Positions 17,578 through 25,791 of a stretch of DNA of 41,252 bases are shown here, one piece after another. The notes under the pieces are model-generated. The model ran no database searches. It was not told where the DNA came from and saw only the letters and a list, made by a program, of their open reading frames with translations. Made by a program: the position numbers and the translations under genes. The stretch is taken from contig NZ_JAAAWJ010000016.1 in NCBI RefSeq assembly GCF_009914725.1, positions 1-41,252 on the forward strand. Direction: 5' to 3'. Each line of letters begins with the position of its first letter. Within the stretch, counting starts at the first letter, position 1. The stretch is from Methanogenium sp. MK-MG. GTDB taxonomy: Archaea; Halobacteriota; Methanomicrobia; Methanomicrobiales; Methanomicrobiaceae.

Positions 17578-18039
17578 ATGGCACATACTGTGGATTTTGA
17601 GGACATGCTTCAGGAAATTCTGAAACGCGGAACAGAGACAGCATCAAAAGACTGGCTGGATGGAATTGAGGAGGAATATGGCAGTGTTCCGCTTATTTTC
17701 CAGAAGATGTCCAAAAAACCCGAGGTACTTCTCTCGCACCTGATGTATAAGGATGCTATTTTTGAGACCTCATCCATCGATCCAAAGATGATTGAACTAA
17801 TCAGTGTTGCTGTCGGTGCTGCACTCAACTGCAACCACTGTGTTGAGTATCATATGAATGCTGCCCTCAAAAAAGGTGCAACAAAGGATGAAATCCTTGA
17901 AGTGGTCCTCATTGCAGGATCACTTGCACAGGCGGCCGTTCTCGCAGATGCCTATCGTATCATTGATGTCGGAACAACAAACGGATGCGGTGCTTCCTGT
18001 GAAGTCAATGCTGTCAAACTAAAAAAGAATGAGGACTAA
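17578..18039 (+). CDS. Carboxymuconolactone decarboxylase / AhpD-like protein
   Basis: A 153-residue CMD-domain protein. The AhpD-type redox motif is present: C85-N-H-C88-x3-H92 within LNCNHCVEYHMNAALKKGAT, suggesting thiol-disulfide chemistry such as peroxide defence rather than decarboxylation. A further C137-x3-C141 (GCGASC) in the C-terminal tail is unusual and could be a second redox or metal site. It is separated from mmp7 by 48 nt on the same strand and is convergent with the following surface-protein gene. Placement next to oxygen-sensitive MCR activation genes and flavodoxins fits a redox or oxygen-protection role, but this is inference. Confidence 0.8.
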   Translation: MAHTVDFEDMLQEILKRGTETASKDWLDGIEEEYGSVPLIFQKMSKKPEVLLSHLMYKDAIFETSSIDPKMIELISVAVGAALNCNHCVEYHMNAALKKGATKDEILEVVLIAGSLAQAAVLADAYRIIDVGTTNGCGASCEVNAVKLKKNED

Positions 18040-18058
18040 AATCCCACGATATTATCTT

Positions 18059-18733
18059 CTATTTTTTATCCACTCCGGCATACACAAAACAGAAAAACCC
18101 AACAATACCTGCAGCACACAAACACGGATATGGGAAAGACCCCGCAGTTGTGGGCAGAGGCGTTGTATCCTCTGATACGTTTTGTGTCACTCCTGGTTCA
18201 TCGCTGGTATTGTTCAACGTTATCTCATCTCCAAAAGATCCCTCTCCTGAAAGCGGGGTAGTCTCTTCAGCCGTCTCTTCTGTGCCGCCGCTCTCGGCAG
18301 TTCCTGAAATTTCTGCTGTCAGCACCGGTTTTGTCAACAGGACGCTTTTCGTCGCATATGATGTGTCGCCCAGGTCATAACGGTCCAGAGGCTGGGGCAA
18401 TACCCAGACCAGATAGGTACCGGTGTCCAGTGTTCCTCCGGTCCTGCCGGTATCCCATTCATATTCCCACGCACCACTCCTGACGGGAACGCGGGTGAAA
18501 GAAGCGGCGTTGCCGGAGACAACCGGGCTTGTGATACTATCCAGCCTGACACCACCGGGTGCAAGATTTGGACCGGTTAAAAAGAGATACATATCATCAT
18601 ATCCACCTCCCTTTCCGGAGAGATGAACTGTTTCTCCCATCACTGTAGATGACACAGCAGATACCGGCATTACAGACCAACAGAGAAGACAGGTGCAGAT
18701 GAGAACGACAGAGATATGACCATTTATTGTCAT
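18059..18733 (-). CDS. Cell-surface protein, signal peptide and C-terminal anchor
   Basis: A 224-residue exported protein with a signal peptide (hydrophobic 8-24, likely cleaved after VSA at 26), a beta-rich extracellular domain (about 30-140), an acidic Thr/Ser/Glu-rich stalk (143-197) with N-glycosylation sequons at N174, N175 and N185, and a C-terminal membrane anchor (about 201-220) ending VDKK. The domain phrase DTGTYLVWVLPQPLDRYDL resembles domains seen in Methanomicrobiales surface proteins (DUF3821-like), but I am not certain. ATG 18733 has GAGGA 8 nt upstream and a TATA-like element near 18771-18780. Function unknown. Convergent with the CMD gene and divergent from flavodoxin 1. Confidence 0.75.
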   Translation of the reverse strand: MTINGHISVVLICTCLLCWSVMPVSAVSSTVMGETVHLSGKGGGYDDMYLFLTGPNLAPGGVRLDSITSPVVSGNAASFTRVPVRSGAWEYEWDTGRTGGTLDTGTYLVWVLPQPLDRYDLGDTSYATKSVLLTKPVLTAEISGTAESGGTEETAEETTPLSGEGSFGDEITLNNTSDEPGVTQNVSEDTTPLPTTAGSFPYPCLCAAGIVGFFCFVYAGVDKK

Positions 18734-18770
18734 TGCATTTCCTCACTATGTGATTCTTCTGTACCATCGC

Positions 18771-18780
18771 TTATATTAAA
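18771..18780 (-). promoter_or_regulatory. Putative TATA box of the surface-protein gene
   Basis: TTTAATATAA on the minus strand, centred about 42 nt before ATG 18733. It would give a short leader containing the GAGGA site. Confidence 0.4.
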
Positions 18781-18840
18781 GGTGTTTCCGCGATTCCTTT
18801 CCGTAACGATTAATGCACGAGAATTCATACATGGGAAGAT

Positions 18841-19362
18841 ATGACTGGACCACGCGTACTCATTGCATATGCTACAAAATACGGGACAACAAAGAAAATA
18901 GCAGAAGAAATTCAGGAAGTTCTGGCAGAAAACGCCATTGAGAGCGATCTCATCAATGTGATGGAGACAGGAACCATTGATTCCTATGATGCTGTGATTC
19001 TCGGAAGCCCCGTATATATGGGAAAAATGCTTGTTGAGGCACGGGATTTTTGTCAGAAGTACAGGCCGTATCTCACAGGTAAATGGCTGGCCATATTTGT
19101 TGACGGCGTTTCATGCTGCCCTCCGGGGGACAGGGATACATCACCGCTGATTGCCGCAATCGATGAAATGTATGAATATGTGAGACCGACGATGAAAAAA
19201 GGATTTGCAGGTGCTTTCAGTCACACAGATCTCCTGGAGGCAGATGCCCAGATCGCTGACATGGTACATCCCCCGGTAGGGGATTTCAGAGACCATGAAG
19301 ATATCCGCATCTGGGCACGGGAGGTTGCTTCAGCAATTTCAGAACACAGTGAAGCACACTAA
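18841..19362 (+). CDS. Flavodoxin-domain protein 1
   Basis: A 173-residue flavodoxin-fold protein similar to the protoporphyrinogen-oxidase (HemG)-like flavodoxins. The FMN phosphate loop is YATKYGTTKK (10-19), followed by ILGSPVYMGKM around residues 54-64. Likely a soluble FMN electron carrier. A CC pair lies at 97-98 (VSCCPPG). It is followed by a second, related flavodoxin after 104 nt, an apparent tandem duplication with marked divergence. The start ATG 18841 lies about 28 nt after a weak TATA-like sequence (cgattaatgc, 18808-18817), and no clear Shine-Dalgarno is seen. Confidence 0.85.
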   Translation: MTGPRVLIAYATKYGTTKKIAEEIQEVLAENAIESDLINVMETGTIDSYDAVILGSPVYMGKMLVEARDFCQKYRPYLTGKWLAIFVDGVSCCPPGDRDTSPLIAAIDEMYEYVRPTMKKGFAGAFSHTDLLEADAQIADMVHPPVGDFRDHEDIRIWAREVASAISEHSEAH

Positions 19363-19370
19363 AAGGCGAG

Positions 19371-19387
19371 GTTTCTTAAAGAGAAAC
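19371..19387 (+). terminator. Small hairpin between the two flavodoxin genes
   Basis: GTTTCT (19371-19376) pairs with AGAAAC (19382-19387) around a 5 nt loop, 9 nt after the flavodoxin 1 stop codon. It may protect or terminate the upstream mRNA, but the T-tract is weak. Confidence 0.3.
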
Positions 19388-19466
19388 GATAAAAATTTCA
19401 TATCTTCAGACTTCTTTCATTTCACCCATAAGAGAACAGCCAATAGCCACCGAAAGAGAAAATACC

Positions 19467-19976
19467 ATGAATAATCGGATACTTATCATATACGCCACCA
19501 GATACGGTGCAACAGAGGGGATTGCCACAGCAATCGCGGAAGGTCTTCAAAAGCAGAATTGTGATGTCGATGTACGAAACGTGAAGGAAGTTTTTGACAT
19601 TACAGGCTACAGCGCTGTTATAATCGGAAGCCCGATTTATTATGGCAAAGTACTTCCGGAACAGGTGGCATTTGTCAGTCTTCACAAGAATATGCTGCAT
19701 GAAATACCCGTGATAGGCTTTCTCTCAGGATACTCACTCCTTGATATTTCACCGGAAAAAAAGCAGGCTGCATCTGCTGCCTTTGACCAGATAAGAGAAC
19801 ATATTGAACTCAGGGACATTGGATATTTTGCGGGTAAGATATCAGAAGAACAGCTTTCATTCAAAGACAGGGCTGTAATGAAGATCACCGGTACAAAACC
19901 AGGGGATTACCGCAACAGGGAAGCAGCCATCATCTGGGCACAGGGTCTTATCGATCTCTGCCTGCTGCAACTATGA
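19467..19976 (+). CDS. Flavodoxin-domain protein 2
   Basis: A 169-residue flavodoxin-like protein with FMN phosphate loop YATRYGATEG (9-18) and the second loop IIGSPIYYGKVLP near 51-63. It aligns along its length with the upstream flavodoxin 1 (shared GSPxYxGKxL and the C-terminal GDYRNREAAIIWA versus GDFRDHEDIRIWA). It is therefore a diverged paralogue of the protoporphyrinogen-oxidase-like flavodoxin group. A probable redox carrier with unknown partner. It is the last plus-strand gene before a 516 bp interval with no convincing gene. Confidence 0.85.
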   Translation: MNNRILIIYATRYGATEGIATAIAEGLQKQNCDVDVRNVKEVFDITGYSAVIIGSPIYYGKVLPEQVAFVSLHKNMLHEIPVIGFLSGYSLLDISPEKKQAASAAFDQIREHIELRDIGYFAGKISEEQLSFKDRAVMKITGTKPGDYRNREAAIIWAQGLIDLCLLQL

Positions 19977-20068
19977 TCCTGTTTTCCGGGATGCTGCGAC
20001 ACCTCACACCTCTTCATCACTACGTTACCTATTTTGAAAAACAGAGGTATATGCCGCCACCTGAATAA

Positions 20069-20076
20069 TTATATAT
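20069..20076 (+). promoter_or_regulatory. Orphan TATA box with downstream Shine-Dalgarno
   Basis: ttatatat predicts transcription from about 20097. AGGAGGTGA at 20104-20112 follows, but no standard start codon is suitably spaced. Confidence 0.45.
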
Positions 20077-20411
20077 TTTCTCCGGGATTGTAATGTATCA
20101 TACAGGAGGTGAGAACCGAATTAAAGCAGGTAGAAAAGGCACAAGTCATACAGTCATGTCAGATAGCTCCACTCTCAACAGGTCACGGCACAAATACATC
20201 TGTCATAAACGCGGCACCTCGAAGATCATCTGGCATACTTACAGATACTACCGGACCTGTTGCATATACACTCTCTAAAAAATATCAGAATCACACAATA
20301 ACCCATTTATTTTGTTCATGTACCTCCCTTCCTGCATATCTGGAGAAATTTTCTGGATTTTAGCCTGAAATAATTACCGTAAGCAGATCCATTGCGCAGG
20401 AGAACAGAAGA

Positions 20412-20447
20412 GCAGGTCCCGGCCTGAGACCGGGGACGGGGACCTGC
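20412..20447. other. Strong stem-loop downstream of polB
   Basis: GCAGGTCCC (20412-20420) and GGGACCTGC (20439-20447) form a perfect 9 bp stem around an 18 nt G/C-rich loop. An alternative pairing of GTCCCGG with CCGGGGAC inside the same segment (one bulge) is also possible. It lies 46-81 nt beyond the polB stop on the minus strand. No T-tract follows on either strand, so it is not a classical terminator. Confidence 0.5.
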
Positions 20448-20492
20448 ATCAGGGAGTGGGCAGAGATGCAGATACATACCCTGGAACAATGT

Positions 20493-22877
20493 TCAGAAGA
20501 AATCCGCGAGCGTCGTGTGTGACGGATCCATCTCCTGCCATGTCCAGCCCACTGCCTCAATGATACGCGATATCGGCTGTTCGACCGAGCGGTTCAGCAT
20601 TTTTTCAAGATCTATTTCAAATTCAGGTGGGATCTGGTCTGCGTATTCAAAGCATACGACATCGGTCTTCGGGTATTTTCCCGTCACATTTCTGATATAC
20701 ACGCGTTTGGGTTTACTCCCGGAGAGAAAATTTGTCCCCAGGTACTTGTTGGAATATTCTGCCCCCCTGATGTGTGCATCCTTGTTCTTGTAACTGTCCA
20801 GGGATTTGTTAATACCACCGGGAGTGCCGATTTCATCAAGAGAATAGGTGCCTTTTCGGTATTGTTTGATCACATCACCAAGATATGTTTTAACCGCAGC
20901 CCTGCCGGCACCCCGAAGGATCTGTTCCATCACATGCTGCTGGACCTCTTTTGTCACCTGAGATGAATCAGAACGTTTCATCTCAAATCCGACAATATCA
21001 ATCATATCGACCTCCTTCCCCTCTTTCCAGACCAGGTGTCCTGCATACCGCTTCTTCTTTCCTGCCTGGAAGAACCGCCGGTAAATCTTTTCGAATTTAA
21101 TGGAGAAGTAATGCGTTTCAGCGCCAAGGACGTCACGTGCAAAGTCACCGTAGCTCTTGTTGAGGCGTGCCTCAATCGCCCGTGCCATTGCAATGGTCTC
21201 TTCTGTCTCTGCGACAGGGAGTTCTATCATACAGGAGTCCGTGTCCCCATAGAGCACGCTGTATCCCATACCAGTGATCACGTCACGGGTGTGGGCAATG
21301 ATCGCCCGTCCCACTGAGGTGACTGCAGATCCAATCTCCCGGTCATACAACCGAAACCGGGCATAGCCGGAGACGCCATAATAGGTGTTCATGATCACCT
21401 TGAGGACATTCTGCTGGATGTCATACAGCAGGTAATCCGGTGTTCCATAATCAAAGGTGTCCCGCAGTGCTTTCTTCTCGTCGCGTTCATTGAGGAGGTC
21501 TGCGATGATGCTCCGCGTCAGCCCGTCCGGCGATTTTCTGAACCTGATGCCATTGGGCGCATGGAGTTCTCCTTTTGGATCCTTCGTCTCCATTGATGCA
21601 TTGATGGTCATCATGCACATCGGGTACAGGGACTTCAGGTCAAGCACCACAACATTCTCCTTCACACCCCGTGAAGGGTCAAAGACCGTTGCACCCTCAA
21701 ACTCATCGCCTGCGGTAAACCCCTTGGAGGGGAGCACATATTTGCCAAATGCCTTGCGGAGCACAAAGATGTCGATAACATTCGAAGAGTTGAGCGTCCG
21801 GTCCAGCGGACAGCCCACATACCGGGCAATTTCCCGGTAGAACCCGATGATTGTACTTTTCGCATCAATGCCCACGCAGAGCTCCACATCACGGAGATTG
21901 TATGCCACGAGGTCCTGCGGATTATCCCGCCAGAGTGCGCTCAGGGTGCCCGTGTAGCGGACCTTGCCTTCCCCGAGTTCCTCTTCCCCGATGGCGTCCA
22001 GACGGTATGACTCCTTGCGTGAACTCTGCATCTTCCGGTATCCCATCAGAAGGTCAAAGAGGGCCCTTCCACGCAGCAGATTTCTGGCACCGGCACCCGG
22101 AATCCTGGAGAGTGAATCGGGTTCAAGGCCAATGGCTTCCATGCGTTTTGTGATATAACTGATATCAAAATCGACAAAGTTCCATCCTGAAAGGATATCG
22201 GGGTCTGTCTCACGAATATATGCAGCAAGACCCCTCAGGAGGTCACGTTCTGAGGTATAGGTGATGATGTGATGGTTCGGCCGGACAGGGCCGGGCACCG
22301 GACTCTCCGCCTGTCCCGGGGGCTGCAGGTAGAGTGTCACATAGGCATCATCGAACGAATCATGACAGGTGATGCAGACGATGGCGTCACGGTTTGGTTC
22401 CGGGAATCCGCGTTCATCTTCACACTCAATATCCATCATACAGACGCGTGCCGGTGCATCCACCTCTGCAGGTGTGATATCGCGGTAATCTGCAGGTGTG
22501 CCTGGGACGATGGCTCCGCCGGTCAGCCCCCTGTCAATCAGGTAACGGGTGGCAAAGGGAATGTCTGCTTCATAATGCGGTTCATAGTAATCGCGCACCT
22601 CGCGGACATCGCCCGGTGAACGGGTGTAGATTCTGCGGAGCGCCTCTCCGCGTATTGAGGTATAGACTGCGGTGGTGTCAACCTCTGTCTTCGGATGCAA
22701 AGGGAGCGAATCAGCCTTTTCAAGAGGCGCGTAGAAGTATGGCTGAAATCCGGTCACATCTATACGGTGGGCTGTGCCGGAGGTGTCGCGCCCAAAGATA
22801 TAGACCACCGGCCCGTTAGGGGTGTTTGCATACTCAACCTGGTTTATCGCAAGGCTGAGTTCACCGTTGTTACTCAT
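20493..22877 (-). CDS. polB: Family B DNA polymerase
   Basis: Replicative/repair DNA polymerase of the archaeal B family, 794 residues with proofreading. Exo I is MDIECEDE (148-155), Exo II GWNFVDFDI (231-239) and Exo III YNLRDVELC (326-334). Polymerase motif A is LDLKSLYPM (412-420), motif B is KVIMNTYYG (493-501, with T where NS is commonest), and motif C is YGDTDS (543-548). All catalytic acids are present. The frame is open upstream to 23069, but the family start is ATG 22877, with GGAGGG just upstream. It overlaps the mdh stop by 8 nt, so the two genes are coupled. The C-terminus TLADFF is in the usual place for this family. Confidence 0.95.
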   Translation of the reverse strand: MSNNGELSLAINQVEYANTPNGPVVYIFGRDTSGTAHRIDVTGFQPYFYAPLEKADSLPLHPKTEVDTTAVYTSIRGEALRRIYTRSPGDVREVRDYYEPHYEADIPFATRYLIDRGLTGGAIVPGTPADYRDITPAEVDAPARVCMMDIECEDERGFPEPNRDAIVCITCHDSFDDAYVTLYLQPPGQAESPVPGPVRPNHHIITYTSERDLLRGLAAYIRETDPDILSGWNFVDFDISYITKRMEAIGLEPDSLSRIPGAGARNLLRGRALFDLLMGYRKMQSSRKESYRLDAIGEEELGEGKVRYTGTLSALWRDNPQDLVAYNLRDVELCVGIDAKSTIIGFYREIARYVGCPLDRTLNSSNVIDIFVLRKAFGKYVLPSKGFTAGDEFEGATVFDPSRGVKENVVVLDLKSLYPMCMMTINASMETKDPKGELHAPNGIRFRKSPDGLTRSIIADLLNERDEKKALRDTFDYGTPDYLLYDIQQNVLKVIMNTYYGVSGYARFRLYDREIGSAVTSVGRAIIAHTRDVITGMGYSVLYGDTDSCMIELPVAETEETIAMARAIEARLNKSYGDFARDVLGAETHYFSIKFEKIYRRFFQAGKKKRYAGHLVWKEGKEVDMIDIVGFEMKRSDSSQVTKEVQQHVMEQILRGAGRAAVKTYLGDVIKQYRKGTYSLDEIGTPGGINKSLDSYKNKDAHIRGAEYSNKYLGTNFLSGSKPKRVYIRNVTGKYPKTDVVCFEYADQIPPEFEIDLEKMLNRSVEQPISRIIEAVGWTWQEMDPSHTTLADFF

Positions 22878-23736
22878 CTGCCCTCCTGCAGAGTGCGCAG
22901 GATGCTTCGGCAGCCTCCATGAACCGTGCCTCTTCCCAGGCGTCAAGGTCCCATTCAATAATCTCTTCAATTCCGCTCTGCCCAATCTGTGCGGGTACAC
23001 CAAGAGAACAACCGGAAACACCGTATTCACCGTCCAGGACACATGAGACGGGCAATATGGTGTGGGCATCCTCAGCCACGGTGCGTATCAGACTCACGAT
23101 ATGCCATGCCGGGCCGAATACTGTTCCCCCCTTACCCCGGATAACTTCCATACTTGACCGGCGCATCTTTCCCAGAATTTCATTGCGTATATTCTCCGGC
23201 ACATCCTCCGGCAGGGATGAGAAGAGCGGCACCTGGTGTTCACCGTGCTCACCCAGAACCCATGCGTCACCAGAAATTTCAGATTCTTCCAGGTATCTGC
23301 CAAAGCGGGCCGCATCAAGCTGACCCCCGAATCCGATACACCGCTCACGGGGAATGCTGCAGCGGCGATGCAGGTAATAATTATTTGCATCCATTGGATT
23401 TGTTATTGTGATCAGAACACCGGAATACCCTTCCAGAAAGCCAGCACACTCGTCGACTGCAGGAAGGTTTACTGAGAGGAGGTCTGCACGGGTTTTGATA
23501 TCAGGCGTCCGTGCCCTGCCTGCAGAAAATACAGCAATATCAGCTTCGCTGATATCATCAGGGTCAGTTGAGACGGAGAGATCAATACCGGTATGGAGAA
23601 TATCAAGCGCCTGTGCACGGGAGAGTGTAGCATCGATGTCATAGAGACATATGTCATCTGCAATTCCCAGCACTGAAGCAAGGTAGGCCACCTCACCACC
23701 AATCTTTCCGACACCCATCACCGAGAGGCTGGTCAT
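22870..23736 (-). CDS. mdh: Malate dehydrogenase (LDH/MDH superfamily)
   Basis: A 288-residue NAD(P)-dependent 2-hydroxyacid dehydrogenase, most likely malate dehydrogenase. The Rossmann motif is GVGKIGG (8-14), and D33 at the end of strand two (LYDID) favours NAD. The substrate loop is GRARTPDIKTRADLL (73-87), with arginines where MDH has them. The catalytic pair is D141 (GGQLDAARF) and H164 (GEHGEHQVP); the usual GEHGDS is altered to GEHGEH. Methanogens use it in the reductive partial TCA route. The start at 23736 faces pyrD across a 49 bp AT-rich gap. The 3' end overlaps polB, an unexpected partner. Confidence 0.85.
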   Translation of the reverse strand: MTSLSVMGVGKIGGEVAYLASVLGIADDICLYDIDATLSRAQALDILHTGIDLSVSTDPDDISEADIAVFSAGRARTPDIKTRADLLSVNLPAVDECAGFLEGYSGVLITITNPMDANNYYLHRRCSIPRERCIGFGGQLDAARFGRYLEESEISGDAWVLGEHGEHQVPLFSSLPEDVPENIRNEILGKMRRSSMEVIRGKGGTVFGPAWHIVSLIRTVAEDAHTILPVSCVLDGEYGVSGCSLGVPAQIGQSGIEEIIEWDLDAWEEARFMEAAEASCALCRRADE

Positions 23737-23755
23737 GGATCAGTTATGGGTATGC

Positions 23756-23768
23756 TAATAATAAATAA
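23756..23768. promoter_or_regulatory. AT-rich divergent promoter, mdh / pyrD
   Basis: taataataaataa is the only AT-rich core in the 49 bp gap. It is centred about 25 nt from both start codons (23736 and 23786), so both transcripts may be leaderless from one TBP site region. Confidence 0.5.
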
Positions 23769-23785
23769 CTACAATTTCTAACCAG

Positions 23786-24676
23786 ATGGTCACGTTAATT
23801 CCGGGAGATATAACAGTGGGCGGCGTCAGGCTGCATAATCACTGCATGCTTGCAGCAGGAGTGCTGGGAACAACCGGTGCATCCCTTGCACGGATGCTCA
23901 AATCCGGAGCAGGCGGCGTTGTTACAAAGTCAATCGGACCTGAACCAAAAGACGGGCATAAAGGCCCCTGTGTAGCCGTCTATGACGGTGCCGTGATGAA
24001 CGCGATGGGCCTCCCAAACCCTTCCCATGAGTTTACCGGGGAACTTGACGGGCTTCGTGGTGCGCCGGTCATCGCATCCATCTTCGGCGGCACCCCCGAG
24101 GAATTTGGAGAAGTGGCAGACTGGTTTGCAGGAAAGGTGCAGGCGCTTGAACTCAATCTCTCCTGTCCCCATGCGGAAGGGTATGGCGCGGCAGTGGGGG
24201 CAGACCCGGATATGGTCGAACAATGCACACGGATGGCCAAACGGTCCGGACTTCCGGTATGGGTGAAACTCACCCCGAATGTTACCGACATAACAGAGAT
24301 TGGCCTTGCCGCAGAGCGCGGCGGGGCAGACGCCATTGTGGCGGTGAACACGGTGAAGGCCATGCGGATATCAACCGACTTCAGGCGCCCGGTGCTGGGA
24401 AATGGCATGGGCGGCCTCTCCGGACCTGCTATCTTCCCGGTGGCCGTCCGGTGTGTCTGGGAGCTCTATGAAACATGTGAAATACCCATCATCGGATGTG
24501 GCGGCGTATCAAGTGCGGATAATGTGGTGGAGATGATGATGGCCGGTGCGTCAGCTGTTGAAATCGGCAGTGCAGTCATTGAAGATGCAGAAATTTTCCG
24601 GCAGATCACAGAGAGCCTGTATCGCCGTGATGGCGGAGAATGCCCTGAGGATATTGTGGGGTGCGCTCATGCATGA
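23786..24676 (+). CDS. pyrD: Dihydroorotate dehydrogenase, class 1B catalytic subunit
   Basis: Oxidises dihydroorotate to orotate in pyrimidine synthesis. The 296-residue TIM barrel has the FMN and substrate residues of class 1: K48 (VTKSIG), NAMGLPNP (72-79), and the catalytic cysteine C127 in NLSCPHAEGYG, which marks class 1 as opposed to class 2 (Ser). Phosphate loops are GCGGVSS and GASAVEIGSA near the C-terminus. It overlaps pyrK by 8 nt, the standard 1B arrangement in which PyrK passes electrons to NAD. Confidence 0.95.
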   Translation: MVTLIPGDITVGGVRLHNHCMLAAGVLGTTGASLARMLKSGAGGVVTKSIGPEPKDGHKGPCVAVYDGAVMNAMGLPNPSHEFTGELDGLRGAPVIASIFGGTPEEFGEVADWFAGKVQALELNLSCPHAEGYGAAVGADPDMVEQCTRMAKRSGLPVWVKLTPNVTDITEIGLAAERGGADAIVAVNTVKAMRISTDFRRPVLGNGMGGLSGPAIFPVAVRCVWELYETCEIPIIGCGGVSSADNVVEMMMAGASAVEIGSAVIEDAEIFRQITESLYRRDGGECPEDIVGCAHA

Positions 24677-25433
24677 GATACCCTCTGTTCCGGTTGTAAT
24701 CACCGACATCATTGAAGAGACACCATCTGTCAGGACATTTGTCTTCTCCCGCCGGTTTCCGGCAGAACCCGGACATTTCTGCATGGTCTGGGTGCCTGGC
24801 ACAGATGAGATACCGATGGCATTTTCAGCACAGAATGCCATCACCGTGCAGAAGGTGGGAGAAGCGACAGAAGCGCTCTTTGCCCTCAGTCCGGGGGACC
24901 GGATCGGCATCAAAGGACCGCTTGGGAACGGATTTCCCCCCTCAGGCAGAACGCTCGCAGTCGCAGGCGGTGTCGGGGCAGCGCCACTGCGCCTTCTTGC
25001 CACATCCGGTGCGGCAGATGACTTCATACTGGGTGCACGCACGGCAGATGAACTGCTCTTCCTAAAAGAACTCTCCAGCTGCACCAGCCTTCAGTGCGCC
25101 ACTGACGACGGGACCACCGGGCACCACGGTTTTGTCACCGATCTGCTGCGTGCAGCAGATCCGGTATCCTATGACACCATCTGTGTCTGTGGCCCTGAGG
25201 TGATGATGAAGGCGGTCCTTTCCATCCTCTGTGAGGCAGGATGTCCGGAGAAAGGGCAGTTCAGCCTGCACCGCTACATGAAATGCGGTGTCGGAATCTG
25301 CGGCTCGTGCTGTATTGACCCCTCCGGACTGCGTGTCTGCCGTGACGGGCCGGTATTTACCGGAGATATTATTGTAAACAGTGAATTCGGGTCATACGCA
25401 CGGGATGCAGCAGGGCGCCGAAAACCCTTCTGA
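24669..25433 (+). CDS. pyrK: Dihydroorotate dehydrogenase electron transfer subunit
   Basis: A 254-residue ferredoxin-reductase-like flavoprotein that partners PyrD. The FAD domain spans about 1-95, the NAD-binding Rossmann motif is VAGGVGAAPL (98-107), and the [2Fe-2S] cysteines are C206, C211, C214 (or C215) and C224 in the C-terminal KCGVGICGSCCIDPSG...VCRDGPVF region. The frame continues upstream to 24546, but ATG 24669 gives the family N-terminus and an 8 nt overlap with pyrD. The C-terminus ends in RKPF. Confidence 0.93.
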   Translation: MHEIPSVPVVITDIIEETPSVRTFVFSRRFPAEPGHFCMVWVPGTDEIPMAFSAQNAITVQKVGEATEALFALSPGDRIGIKGPLGNGFPPSGRTLAVAGGVGAAPLRLLATSGAADDFILGARTADELLFLKELSSCTSLQCATDDGTTGHHGFVTDLLRAADPVSYDTICVCGPEVMMKAVLSILCEAGCPEKGQFSLHRYMKCGVGICGSCCIDPSGLRVCRDGPVFTGDIIVNSEFGSYARDAAGRRKPF

Positions 25434-25505
25434 TCACATTTTTTTGTCCGGCAGCGGAACAGACCCACCAAATCCTTTTATCATTCTCCCGCTACTCTGG
25501 ATAGC

Positions 25506-25778
25506 ATGGAAGATGAAGCCTACCGCAGGGCAAAGGCGCATGTACAGGAAGTCAGGGGATTTTATACCCATTTTGCCACGTATATATTCATCAATCTCCT
25601 CCTCTTCACCGTCAATGCAGTCACATCCTGGGGGAACTGGTGGTTTTACTGGGTAACAATCTTCTGGGGAATCGGCATTGTGATGCATGCGGCATCGGTC
25701 TGGGGCGGCAGGCATTTCTTCGGAAAAGAATGGGAGGAGAAGAAGATTCAGAAGGTTCTTGAGAAAGAGAATAAATAA
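25506..25778 (+). CDS. 2TM-domain membrane protein
   Basis: A 90-residue protein with two membrane segments (about 22-40 and 44-66) flanked by charged ends. The pattern AYRRAKAHVQEVRGFYTHFATYIFIN and WGIGIVMHAASVWGG is that of the small 2TM domain (PF13239-like). This domain is often fused to histidine kinases or LytTR regulators in bacteria but stands alone here. Function unknown. A TATA-like ccttttatca (about 25473-25482) lies about 28 nt before ATG 25506, suggesting a leaderless transcript independent of pyrDK. It is convergent with rlmH, 13 nt away. Confidence 0.8.
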   Translation: MEDEAYRRAKAHVQEVRGFYTHFATYIFINLLLFTVNAVTSWGNWWFYWVTIFWGIGIVMHAASVWGGRHFFGKEWEEKKIQKVLEKENK

Positions 25779-25791
25779 GCAGTTTCCTTTT

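Larger units (their letters stand above)
19977..20492. other. 516 bp interval without a convincing gene
   Basis: No recognisable gene lies here. It contains a good TATA box (ttatatat, 20069-20076). About 28 nt later comes a full Shine-Dalgarno (AGGAGGTGA, 20104-20112) with no ATG, GTG or TTG at normal spacing. An ATT at 20120 is 7 nt away and opens 52 codons to 20278. A GTG inside the Shine-Dalgarno (20110) opens 84 codons to 20363. Neither product resembles a family I know. The right part (20412-20447) holds a strong hairpin just beyond the polB stop. It may be a decayed gene, a small RNA locus or a leader. Confidence 0.5.

Noticed and set aside
20412-20447. Reading the hairpin as a CRISPR repeat or an insertion sequence end
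   Set aside because: Only one copy exists in the window, and no spacer-repeat periodicity, transposase or target duplication is present.
20360-20560. Minus-strand 66-codon frame across the polB 3' end
   Set aside because: It overlaps the polB coding sequence in another frame, is Arg/Ser-rich and has no family resemblance. The stem-loop better explains the conserved-looking sequence there.
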